Assembly: GCA_012512325.1 (NCBI GenBank)
Contig: JAAZEL010000029.1
Coordinates: 1-42,133, forward strand
Reading direction: 5' to 3'
Source: Candidatus Fermentithermobacillaceae bacterium
GTDB taxonomy: Bacteria > Bacillota > Sulfobacillia > Fermentithermobacillales > Fermentithermobacillaceae
DNA length: 42,133 bases
Part shown: positions 7,269-14,132 of the stretch, in pieces
Position numbering within the stretch: position 1 is the stretch's first letter
How the letters are laid out: every line of letters begins with the position of its first letter
Made by a program: the position numbers and the translations under genes
Notes under the pieces: generated by a model
The model's input: the letters and a program-made list of their open reading frames with translations, nothing else
What the model was told of the DNA's origin: nothing
Databases searched by the model: none

Positions 7269-9485
7269 TCAGCCTGACGCAGGAGAGAAGTACTCCTCAA
7301 GCGCCCTAAAAATGCCCCTGGCTGCCGCCTCTTGGATGTAATCTTGCCTGAGCAAGTTCTCTTCCCTTGGGTTGGACAAGTACATCACTTCCACCAAGAC
7401 CGAAGGGCAAGCGGATTCCCTGTTGACGAAGAAATTCGAGTCTTTGACTCCCCTGTCAACGGTGCCGAGGCTTGCAGTCAGGTGTTTCTGGATTAGTGCA
7501 GCCAGCCGTCTTGACTCACACGTGTTCAAAGTCTGGCTGCAGATGTAAGAGGTTGTGCCGGCAGTCTGGGGGTTGCTGTGCCAATCGTTATGGATCGAGA
7601 CGAAGGCGTGGGCTTTATGGGACCATGCGGCCCTCTTGGCCAGATCTCCTGAATATTCGTCGATATCAGGCTTCCAATCTTCAGGGGGAGTGGCATCCTC
7701 AAACTCGCCCAGCCTGGTCAGAATCACCGCCGCTCCCGCCGCCTCGAGCATGTCACGGAGCTTAACTGCGATTCTCCAGTTTACCGTGCGTTCCTGGTAG
7801 CCTGTGGGACCAGATGCTCCTGGATCGTTGCCCCCGTGTCCTGGGTCGACCACGATCACCTTGCCCGCGAGTCCCGGGTTGGGGAAGAAGGCCTCCAGGG
7901 AATTGGCGTTTTTCTTAAGCAGGTAAGTGCCGCTCAAGGATGCGTCCAGCGACAAGCTAACCCCGTCGTTTGTGGTACCTATATTCACCTGTCGGACCAG
8001 GTCGCCGCTGACCAGGGAAGCTTGTCCCGAGTAAGAAGCGCCTGGCAGGAACATTGTGACCGAGCTGCCGTTCCTGGTGACAGTGGGCCAGGTATACCCC
8101 AGGGTGTGAACCGTTAGCACTTCCCCGTCGTCTTCACGTCTCACCTCTACTCCGGTAATGGTAGGTGCAAAACCCAGCACCACTTTTCCCGGTGACTGTT
8201 CCTGCACCACATACGAAGGTGTTTCGGAGAACTTAATGGTCACGTCGCTTCCTTCGATCCGAACCGATTCGAACTCGTATGCGTTTATGTCAAGCCTTCC
8301 CGCCGTCCTGAAAAACTCAGAGGTGCTTATTATTAGCGTATTACCTTCATTGCGAATAAGCCGGCAGGTTTCGAACGGCCCCTGTAGGGTAAGGGTGCGC
8401 ACGCTTGAGCTGGCGTCAAGGGCCACCGAAAAGCTGGGGGAGGTCCCGGCAGGAGCGCCGGTGGTCAGCCATGATGCCACCCAGCCTACCACGCCTTTGG
8501 GGGAGATTCCCCTGATCCAGCGGTCCCGCACTTCAAGCACGCGTATTATGTCGCCCTTCTGTACCATGGAGATTGCAGGATAATTGGTGCCAGGACCTGC
8601 CCTGAAGTTTACGTCTGTGGCGTTTACCGTAGTTGAACTGTATTTTCCAAGGGACCACGAAGTCTCGGATACCCCGAAGGAAAGGGCAGGGTCATCTACT
8701 GCGGAAATCACTGAGTCAGGGCCGTACACCCAGCCTCTTATCCCCGCTGAAGTCTGGACTGCAATCCAGGCTCCTCGTGAAGTGATGTATTTTGCAGAAT
8801 CCCCGGATTTCAAGGTGACCATGACAGGGGAGCCTTTGATAGGCCGCTGGTATACAGTCACCGAACCGCTCCTGGGGCCCACCACCATGTCACCGGCCAC
8901 AGGGATGGTTTCCTCGATGACAGGGAGGGTGAGTTGGAGGAGCTCTTCAAATATCCACGCTGTTCTGCCGCCACCAATAGACACCCTGATCCAGTCGTTC
9001 CGTTTGGCTTCGGCAGGATATGTATGGCCCCTCTGGGTCATGCCCAACACCGGGTAGTCTGCGCCCGGTCCCTGGCGCATGTTTACGTCGGTCCTGGTTA
9101 TGACCGCTGTTATGCCCCCGGAACTCAGGTCTATGTCAACGAGCCACGCGGCAATCCACGCCTCTTTGCCTTTGTATGAGATCTTGAGCCAATCATTCTG
9201 GATGGCCAGTATGTCCAGCCAGGTACCTTCGAGCACCGTCCCTAAGACGCTGTGGCTGGTTCCAGGGCCCGACCTTAGATTACACACATCTCCCACTACA
9301 ACACCTTTGAACCCTGAGAAATCAGCAGGTGTAAGAGGGGCGTTGCCAGCGGATAAAGCGGTTACAGGATGCAATACCCCGCTCAGGGCCACAGCCAGGA
9401 GGAGGGTCCCCAGCAAGACCCGGCGGGGTGCTCTTGACAAAGGTTTTGTCGAATTGATCGAAATATGTCGGATATGTTTGGCCAT
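7269..9485 (-). CDS. Secreted N-acetylmuramoyl-L-alanine amidase with SH3b repeats and an AMIN-like region
   Basis: Cleaves the amide bond between N-acetylmuramic acid and the peptide stem of peptidoglycan. The 738-residue protein begins with a basic stretch and a hydrophobic export signal (core LLGTLLLAVALSGVL, about residues 24-40). It continues with four SH3b-type domains (about 58-113, 124-184, a degenerate one near 200-262, 284-342) marked by NLRSGPGTSHSV, NMRQGPGADYPV and NFRAGPGTNYPA. A beta-rich AMIN-like region follows (about 350-540), then a zinc Amidase_3 domain. The zinc and catalytic residues are visible: His in VVDPGHGG, Glu in GYQERTVNW, His in FVSIHNDW, Glu in LVEVMYLSN. The ATG at 9485 follows GAGAGGAAA. 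Transcribed alone. Likely roles are wall turnover, cell separation or spore germination; sequence cannot decide. Confidence 0.93.
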   Translation of the reverse strand: MAKHIRHISINSTKPLSRAPRRVLLGTLLLAVALSGVLHPVTALSAGNAPLTPADFSGFKGVVVGDVCNLRSGPGTSHSVLGTVLEGTWLDILAIQNDWLKISYKGKEAWIAAWLVDIDLSSGGITAVITRTDVNMRQGPGADYPVLGMTQRGHTYPAEAKRNDWIRVSIGGGRTAWIFEELLQLTLPVIEETIPVAGDMVVGPRSGSVTVYQRPIKGSPVMVTLKSGDSAKYITSRGAWIAVQTSAGIRGWVYGPDSVISAVDDPALSFGVSETSWSLGKYSSTTVNATDVNFRAGPGTNYPAISMVQKGDIIRVLEVRDRWIRGISPKGVVGWVASWLTTGAPAGTSPSFSVALDASSSVRTLTLQGPFETCRLIRNEGNTLIISTSEFFRTAGRLDINAYEFESVRIEGSDVTIKFSETPSYVVQEQSPGKVVLGFAPTITGVEVRREDDGEVLTVHTLGYTWPTVTRNGSSVTMFLPGASYSGQASLVSGDLVRQVNIGTTNDGVSLSLDASLSGTYLLKKNANSLEAFFPNPGLAGKVIVVDPGHGGNDPGASGPTGYQERTVNWRIAVKLRDMLEAAGAAVILTRLGEFEDATPPEDWKPDIDEYSGDLAKRAAWSHKAHAFVSIHNDWHSNPQTAGTTSYICSQTLNTCESRRLAALIQKHLTASLGTVDRGVKDSNFFVNRESACPSVLVEVMYLSNPREENLLRQDYIQEAAARGIFRALEEYFSPASG

Positions 9486-9520
9486 ATGTATTTTCCTCTC
9501 GCTCTGGTATGGAGTCCGGA

Positions 9521-9575
9521 GATTGCTGATTGACTGCCTGATACTGACTGCTTGCCTATTACTGATTGCTTACCT
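9521..9575 (-). repeat. Three 18-19 bp tandem units in the amidase 5' leader
   Basis: On the plus strand the units are 9521-9539 (GATTGCTGATTGACTGCCT), 9540-9557 (GATACTGACTGCTTGCCT) and 9558-9575 (ATTACTGATTGCTTACCT). They fall between the amidase ribosome site and its candidate promoter, so they would be in the transcript leader. No role can be inferred beyond leader length. Confidence 0.65.
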
Positions 9576-9578
9576 GAT

Positions 9579-9606
9579 ATAGTAATCGTAACACTCTTTT
9601 TGTTGA
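9579..9606 (-). promoter_or_regulatory. Candidate promoter for the amidase gene
   Basis: On the minus strand TCAACA (9601-9606) is followed after 16 bases by TACTAT (9579-9584). Each box matches the sigma-A consensus at four of six positions. It is the best candidate within 150 bases of the start but is weak. The adjoining 9607-9840 stretch shows no gene or convincing signal. Confidence 0.3.
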
Positions 9607-9840
9607 CGAATTTTCCAATGCCTATGTTCCATCTCGACAATTCTGGCAGCAAATGCGACATGGAGGGGATAGACGGGAAAAACAGCAGAAGGACAAGAGA
9701 AAAGCAGCAAGAAACCCCGTGCACCCGAACTCGTGCACCCAAGACAGCCGGCTATACCGGCACACAGATGATGACAAGGCTGAAGAACGGACAGAGTCGA
9801 CGGTCCGACCGACGGATCAACCCATGGATTTGGTCTTCCC

Positions 9841-10035
9841 GCATCTGCCGGCATCCGTTGGGATCTGGAAGCATCCGTCGGCATCTGCCGGCATCGTTGG
9901 GATCTGGAAGCATCCGTCGGTATCTGCCGGCATCGTTGGGATCTGGAAGCATCCGTCGGTATCTGCCAGCAACCGTCAGGATCTGCCGGCATCCGTTAGG
10001 ATCTGGCAGCATCCGTCATCACATATCAGCATCTG
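9841..10035. repeat. Tandem array with 39-40 bp period built of GCATCCGTYGG-like sub-units
   Basis: From 9851 the unit GCATC(C)GTTGGGATCTGGAAGCATCCGTCGGYATCTGCCG repeats at 9851, 9891 and 9930 with near identity, then decays through 9969 to about 10035. Each unit is itself two halves of about 20 bases. The 39-base period is a multiple of three, so long frames on both strands (GIWKHPSVSAGIV-like repeats) are by-products. I do not call a gene here. It occupies the spacer between the amidase and nifU. Confidence 0.8.
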
Positions 10036-10048
10036 TGACCATCTGTCA

Positions 10049-10091
10049 TCATTCGTTATGTGCCCTGTCTTCTTCTTCGTCGAGGAAGATG
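10049..10091 (-). repeat. Degenerate copy of the nifU 3' end, 70 bases downstream of the gene end
   Basis: Plus-strand 10049-10084 matches 10119-10154 at about 30 of 36 positions. Read on the minus strand, the copy keeps frame and stop: the gene ends EEEENIAHNE-stop, the copy reads DEEEDRAHNE-stop. No start or upstream gene body accompanies it, so it is a fragment, not a second gene. Confidence 0.75.
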
Positions 10092-10118
10092 ATACCCTGG
10101 CACCACAGAGTTAAGGAA

Positions 10119-10568
10119 TCATTCGTTGTGTGCTATGTTTTCTTCTTCCTCGTGCCCGCGGTCGTGGTGATGGTCTTCGTCTATCTCGATGTCTGTGCCG
10201 ATTCCTTGTTTCTCGTAATAATCCTTAATGGCGGCACGTACCGCGTCCGCAGCCAGGTTCGAGCAATGGAGCTTCTGCGGGGGCAATCCGCCCAGAGCCT
10301 CCGCCACGTGCTTGTTTGAGACTTCCAGCGCTTCTTCCAAAGTCAGTCCTTTGACCAACTCGGTGACCATTGAGCTGGTAGCGATTGCAGCTCCGCACCC
10401 GAAAGTCCGGAACTTGATATCTTCAATCCTGTTGTCCTTGATCTTCAGGGTTATCCTCATCATGTCCCCGCAAATCGGGTTTCCCACCTGGCCCACGCCG
10501 TCGGGATTTTCTACTTCTCCCACGTTCCTGGGATTGAAGAAGTGGTCCATTACCTTGTCATTGTACAT
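10119..10568 (-). CDS. nifU: NifU/IscU-type Fe-S cluster scaffold protein
   Basis: Scaffold on which 2Fe-2S/4Fe-4S clusters are assembled from sulfur delivered by the cysteine desulfurase encoded just upstream. The 149-residue protein shows the three conserved cysteines, in NPICGD (with its Asp), FGCGAAIATSS and KLHCSNLAADA. It lacks the extra ferredoxin and C-terminal NFU domains of nitrogen-fixation NifU, so it is a general scaffold. Its C-terminal tail is unusual: acidic and histidine-rich (DEDHHHDRGHEEEEN), a plausible metal-binding or disordered extension. The ATG at 10568 is preceded by AAGGCGGGG. Last gene of iscR-nifS-nifU; its 3' end is duplicated downstream. Confidence 0.93.
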   Translation of the reverse strand: MYNDKVMDHFFNPRNVGEVENPDGVGQVGNPICGDMMRITLKIKDNRIEDIKFRTFGCGAAIATSSMVTELVKGLTLEEALEVSNKHVAEALGGLPPQKLHCSNLAADAVRAAIKDYYEKQGIGTDIEIDEDHHHDRGHEEEENIAHNE

Positions 10569-10611
10569 GTGCTATCCCCGCCTTATACATCATAAACCCG
10601 TACTCTTCCTG

Positions 10612-10630
10612 CGTACGCCCCTGGCGTACG
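10612..10630. other. Inverted repeat between nifS and nifU
   Basis: CGTACGCC and GGCGTACG form an 8-base stem with a 3-base loop in the 71-base gap between the two genes. No T-run follows, so it is more likely an mRNA-stabilising or differential-expression hairpin than a terminator. Confidence 0.5.
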
Positions 10631-10639
10631 TCTCTTGCA

Positions 10640-11830
10640 TCACAAACCGCTGCCTGGGCCTATCGGCGACATGGCGCGGAGCTTTTCCACTATCGGTGGC
10701 AGTACTTCCAGAACATAGTCGATATCCTCTTCCGTATTGGACATGCCCAAGGCGAATCTCAAGGATCCATGGGCGGTTTCATGGGTCAGCCCCATTGCCA
10801 GTAGTACATGGGAGGGTTCCAAGGAGCCTGAAGTACAAGCTGAGCCCGATGAGGCGGCTACGCCCATGCGATCCAGGTTGAGTAAGATTGACTCGCCCTC
10901 AAGATACTTGATGCTTACGTTGACGTTGTGGGGCAGCCTGAGCACCGGGTGCCCGTTGAGGATCACATCAGGGATCTGCCTGAGGATCCCCTCAATCAGC
11001 TTGTCGCGGAGCTTGGTAAGCCTCCGGGATTCCTCTGGAAGCTCCGCTTTGGCCAAGCGGCATGCTTCTCCGAAACCCACTATCCCAGGCACGTTTTCAG
11101 TGCCTGCACGCATCCTTCTTTCGTGGGCACCGCCGGTCAGCTGGGGGGTAAGCCTTACGCCCCTCTTTACGTACAGCGCGCCCACTCCTTTGGGTCCGTA
11201 TATCTTGTGGCTGGACAGGGTAAGCAGGTCGATGTTCATATCATTGACGTTGATGGGAACCTTGCCCACGCTCTGGACTGCGTCGGTGTGGAACAAGACC
11301 CCGTGTTCCCGGGCTATTGCCCCGATTTCCTTCACCGGCTCAATTGTGCCCACTTCGTTCTGGCCGTGCATTACTGAAATCAGGATGGTATCCTTCCTGA
11401 TGGCTTTTCTCACGCCGTCCGGATCGATCAAGCCGTACTTGTCGCACGGTACGAAAGTAACGTCAAATCCTTCCTTTTGAAGGGCTTCAAAGGTATGAAG
11501 CACCGCATGATGTTCGATCTGGCTGGTTATCAGGTGGTTTCCCTTTGATTTCCTTGCGCGTGCGACACCCCTTATGGCAAGGTTGTCCGATTCAGTACCT
11601 CCTGACGTAAACAATATCTCATTGGGAGCGGCTTCAATCAGGGAGGCCACTTTTTCACGGGCGTCGTTGATGGCTTCCCTGGCTTCATATCCCCAACTGT
11701 GAACGCTTGAGGCGTTGCCGAACTTGCCCGCGAAATACGGCAACATGGCAGCCAGCACCTCGGGCCTCACCGGGGTGGTTGCCGAATGGTCAAGGTAGAC
11801 TTGTCTTCGAGCGTTTGGCTGACTACTCAC
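10640..11830 (-). CDS. nifS: Cysteine desulfurase (NifS/IscS family)
   Basis: A pyridoxal-phosphate enzyme that takes sulfur from cysteine and passes it as persulfide to the scaffold. The 396-residue product has YLDHSATTP, the histidine pair in IEHHAVLHT, the cofactor-binding lysine in SSHKIYGPKG, and the mobile catalytic cysteine in SSGSACTSGSLEPSHVL. I chose a GTG start at 11830, which overlaps the end of the regulator gene by 8 bases and follows AAGGAGGAC. A longer in-frame start at 11872 would lie inside that gene. The short distance after the active-site cysteine and the neighbours support NifS/IscS rather than SufS. Both IscR and NifU flank it, so this is the Fe-S supply operon. Confidence 0.95.
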   Translation of the reverse strand: MSSQPNARRQVYLDHSATTPVRPEVLAAMLPYFAGKFGNASSVHSWGYEAREAINDAREKVASLIEAAPNEILFTSGGTESDNLAIRGVARARKSKGNHLITSQIEHHAVLHTFEALQKEGFDVTFVPCDKYGLIDPDGVRKAIRKDTILISVMHGQNEVGTIEPVKEIGAIAREHGVLFHTDAVQSVGKVPINVNDMNIDLLTLSSHKIYGPKGVGALYVKRGVRLTPQLTGGAHERRMRAGTENVPGIVGFGEACRLAKAELPEESRRLTKLRDKLIEGILRQIPDVILNGHPVLRLPHNVNVSIKYLEGESILLNLDRMGVAASSGSACTSGSLEPSHVLLAMGLTHETAHGSLRFALGMSNTEEDIDYVLEVLPPIVEKLRAMSPIGPGSGL

Positions 11831-12269
11831 TGTTTGAGTCCTCCTTCTTTCCGGTGTGTGAGGCCCCCTCAATCAAGTCCCGCAAAGTTATGGAATTGAG
11901 GACGCCCTCGATGGCATTCCCGACTTTTTCCCAAACCAGCCTCGCCCTGCAATCATCAGGGCAGTCGTGGTCGGAGAAATCTTCGTGCATGCATTTGACC
12001 GGTGCGACAGGGCCTTCGGCCACCTTAACGATCTCACCTACGGTGATCCTGTCCGCCGGCCTTGCGAGCTTGTAGCCACCGCCGAATCCCCGTTTGCCCC
12101 GCACCAGTCCGTGCTCCCTAAGGGGGATCACGATCTGTTCAAGGTAGCCCTGGGACACTCTTTGGGCAGCGGAGATTTCGGCCAGGGACATGTATTCATC
12201 TTCCGACCTGGCCAATTCATACATGAGCAAAACGGCGTAATGCCCTTTGGTTGACAGCGAAAAAGACAG
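11823..12269 (-). CDS. iscR: Rrf2-family Fe-S regulator, IscR-like, probable CTG start
   Basis: Winged-helix repressor that senses Fe-S status and controls the operon it leads. The reading frame extends upstream of any ATG/GTG/TTG that would give a full N-terminus. A TTG at 12230 would cut off the conserved STKGHYAVLLMYELA. The only well-placed start is CTG at 12269, six bases after GAGGTGA, with an in-frame stop just before it. This yields 148 residues. Helix-turn-helix: LAEISAAQRVSQGYLEQI; wing: GKRGFGGGYKLARP. Three cysteines (C-x9-C-x3-C, KCMHEDFSDHDCPDDC) could bind a cluster, with spacing unlike E. coli IscR (C-x5-C-x5-C). Together with the operator this suggests autoregulation. Confidence 0.9.
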   Translation of the reverse strand: MSFSLSTKGHYAVLLMYELARSEDEYMSLAEISAAQRVSQGYLEQIVIPLREHGLVRGKRGFGGGYKLARPADRITVGEIVKVAEGPVAPVKCMHEDFSDHDCPDDCRARLVWEKVGNAIEGVLNSITLRDLIEGASHTGKKEDSNSE

Positions 12270-12335
12270 TTTTCCTCACCTCAATCGGGCCCTGACGGGT
12301 TCGTGCCCGTCCCGGTCCCGTTTCCCATCTCAATC

Positions 12336-12371
12336 TAATCCTATTATTCTACTAGGATTACAACAAGTCAA
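12336..12371 (-). promoter_or_regulatory. Promoter and overlapping palindromic operator of iscR-nifS-nifU
   Basis: On the minus strand TTGACT (12366-12371) is separated by 17 bases from AATAAT (12343-12348), a good sigma-A promoter. The perfect inverted repeat TAATCCTA-N9-TAGGATTA (12336-12360) covers the spacer and -10 box, the expected place for an autorepressor. I infer that the Rrf2 protein binds it. The leader to the CTG start is about 65 bases. Confidence 0.75.
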
Positions 12372-12383
12372 GCACATATCGTT

Positions 12384-12600
12384 GGTTTTGAATGGATTTC
12401 GAAAAGCGGCGGTTTTGAACTGATTGGGAGAATACCTCAGGGGGCTTTGGATGGATTTCCAAGAACATCTTGGCAGTCTTCTTCCGGAGAATATATGGGT
12501 GGTCTTGTACTGCTTTTGGGGAACCTCTCAGAACCTTCGGCTTGATCCCGGAGGACATCTCGGAAGTGTTGAATCGGTTTTGGAGAACGCCTTGGAGGAG
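12384..12600. repeat. Six degenerate units of about 30 bases
   Basis: Units beginning GGTTTTGAAYKGATT or similar start near 12384, 12411, 12443, 12501, 12539 and 12569, often followed by GGAGAAYNYCTYRG. They fill the spacer between the divergent iscR and TPR genes (12270-12674). Similarity is low and irregular. A weak promoter for the TPR gene may lie after them (TATTAT at 12602-12607), without a good -35. Confidence 0.5.
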
Positions 12601-12674
12601 GTATTATAACGGTAGAAAGCGAAGAACAAGGTATGAATGTCGACCATATCCTATGAGTATCGTGAGGGGTTAAC

Positions 12675-14132
12675 GTGGCTAACATGAACATCGATGAGAA
12701 GTCCCTCCGGGCAATAATAAGCAACCTTGAAAAAGACGTTGCAAGACGGCCGAAAGATATCGCTACGCGACTACAGCTGGCTTTGTCGTATATGAGGCTT
12801 GCAGAACACGACAGCGCCCGGGAACATCTGGAGAAAGTGATTGAACTGGACAAGCGCAATGTTGAGGCCCATTACTACCTTGGGATCCTTTGGGCCGATT
12901 CAGGGAATGTGGAAGAAGCCAAACGGGCATGGATGAAAGCCGTTTCCCTGAACAAGTCCCACGGGCCCTCCCACTACTTCCTGGGCAAGCTCTACGCGAT
13001 TGAGGGAGACTTGGATGCAGCCATCGCTTCAACCGAGAAGTCCAGGGATGCAAATCCGGGCAACGTGCTGGCCAGATCCCAACTTGGGGAACTGTACCTG
13101 GCTAAAGGCAGGATCAGGGATGCCTTGAACGAATGGCTTGAGGTCCTGAAACTGGAACCTGCCAACCTTCAAGGGTTGCACAACGTAGGCGCCATATACA
13201 CCGATCTGAAGATGTACGATGAGGCCATTGAAGTGCTTGAGCGAGCAGAACGGTTGGGTTCAGAGGCTCCCCTGGTGTTCTACAACAAAGGCCTTTGCTA
13301 CATGGCCAAAGGTGAGCACACCAAGGCTATAGAAGCGCTGCTCAAAGCTAAGGAACTGGCGCCTGAAGACACTGTGACCATGATTTCCCTGGGTGAGGCT
13401 TACGCCATGTCAGGAGACGTTGACTCGGCCATAGCTCAATGGGAGGAAGTACTCCAATCCAGCCCGGACAATTTGTTTGCTACGTACAATCTGGGCCTCG
13501 GTTACCTTGAGAAAGGCGAGCGGGACAAGGCGGTGGAAATGTGGGAAAAGTGCAAGGCCCTGAATCCCGCGTACCTTCCCCCGCGGCAAAACCTTGCCAC
13601 CTTGGCAATCAACGCGGGGGATTTCGGCAAGGCAATAGATGAATGGCGCGCCATAAGCCGGCTGGATCCTCAAAACCCCCAGCCGTGGATGGTGTTGGGA
13701 GATCTGTATTACAGGTCAGGAAACCTGGCTGAAGCCAGGCGTATAACGGAGGAACTCCTGGATAAGTTGGCTCAAGCCGAGCCTCAAGACAAGGATTCGC
13801 GTAAACTGAGGTCAGACACTGAGTTCCTGTATGGAACAATCCTGCTTGCGTCAGGCAACCCAGGGGACGGCCTTGACCATTGGGTGAGAGCCATGAAGTA
13901 CAATCCCAATTTCGCCTTTGAGGCCGGCGGGTTCATTTCCAGGGCGATCTGGCCTGAGCTCACCCAGTTTGCCGAAGAACACGCCAAGACTGAAGACCAC
14001 AAGAAAGTACTGAGCCTGGTCAAGAGCTTCGTCAAAGAGGACACCCGGCCTCCTGAGGGCATACGGGCGGTCCCCGAATTGGATGAAAGAGGGAAGGCAG
14101 GTTTCAGGTGGTTCTTTCGGGGAAGGAAGTAG
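12675..14132 (+). CDS. Tetratricopeptide repeat protein, function unknown
   Basis: A 485-residue soluble protein made almost wholly of TPR-like 34-residue helical pairs (for example AHYYLGILWADSGNVEEAKR, ARSQLGELYLAKGRIRDA, VFYNKGLCYMAKGEHTKA, ATYNLGLGYLEKGERDKA). There is no signal peptide, membrane segment or catalytic domain, so it is probably a protein-interaction scaffold. It starts at a GTG at 12675 after GAGGGG; an ATG three codons later is possible. Its 3' end overlaps the P-loop/Asp23-like gene by 25 bases and rpoN follows, so the three may be one transcription unit. A partner role with the P-loop protein is inferred from overlap only. Confidence 0.85.
   Translation: MANMNIDEKSLRAIISNLEKDVARRPKDIATRLQLALSYMRLAEHDSAREHLEKVIELDKRNVEAHYYLGILWADSGNVEEAKRAWMKAVSLNKSHGPSHYFLGKLYAIEGDLDAAIASTEKSRDANPGNVLARSQLGELYLAKGRIRDALNEWLEVLKLEPANLQGLHNVGAIYTDLKMYDEAIEVLERAERLGSEAPLVFYNKGLCYMAKGEHTKAIEALLKAKELAPEDTVTMISLGEAYAMSGDVDSAIAQWEEVLQSSPDNLFATYNLGLGYLEKGERDKAVEMWEKCKALNPAYLPPRQNLATLAINAGDFGKAIDEWRAISRLDPQNPQPWMVLGDLYYRSGNLAEARRITEELLDKLAQAEPQDKDSRKLRSDTEFLYGTILLASGNPGDGLDHWVRAMKYNPNFAFEAGGFISRAIWPELTQFAEEHAKTEDHKKVLSLVKSFVKEDTRPPEGIRAVPELDERGKAGFRWFFRGRK

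Noticed and set aside
10049-10091. A second nifU pseudogene
   Set aside because: Only about 36-43 bases at the extreme 3' end are matched; no upstream gene body is present.
9552-10319. A 255-codon plus-strand open frame, and minus-strand counterparts, over the spacer
   Set aside because: Low-complexity product of the 39-bp repeat that runs into the antisense of nifU; no ribosome site or recognisable domain.
12358-12558. A 66-codon minus-strand frame in the iscR-TPR spacer
   Set aside because: It covers the degenerate 30-bp repeats, ends inside the operator region and shows no family motif.
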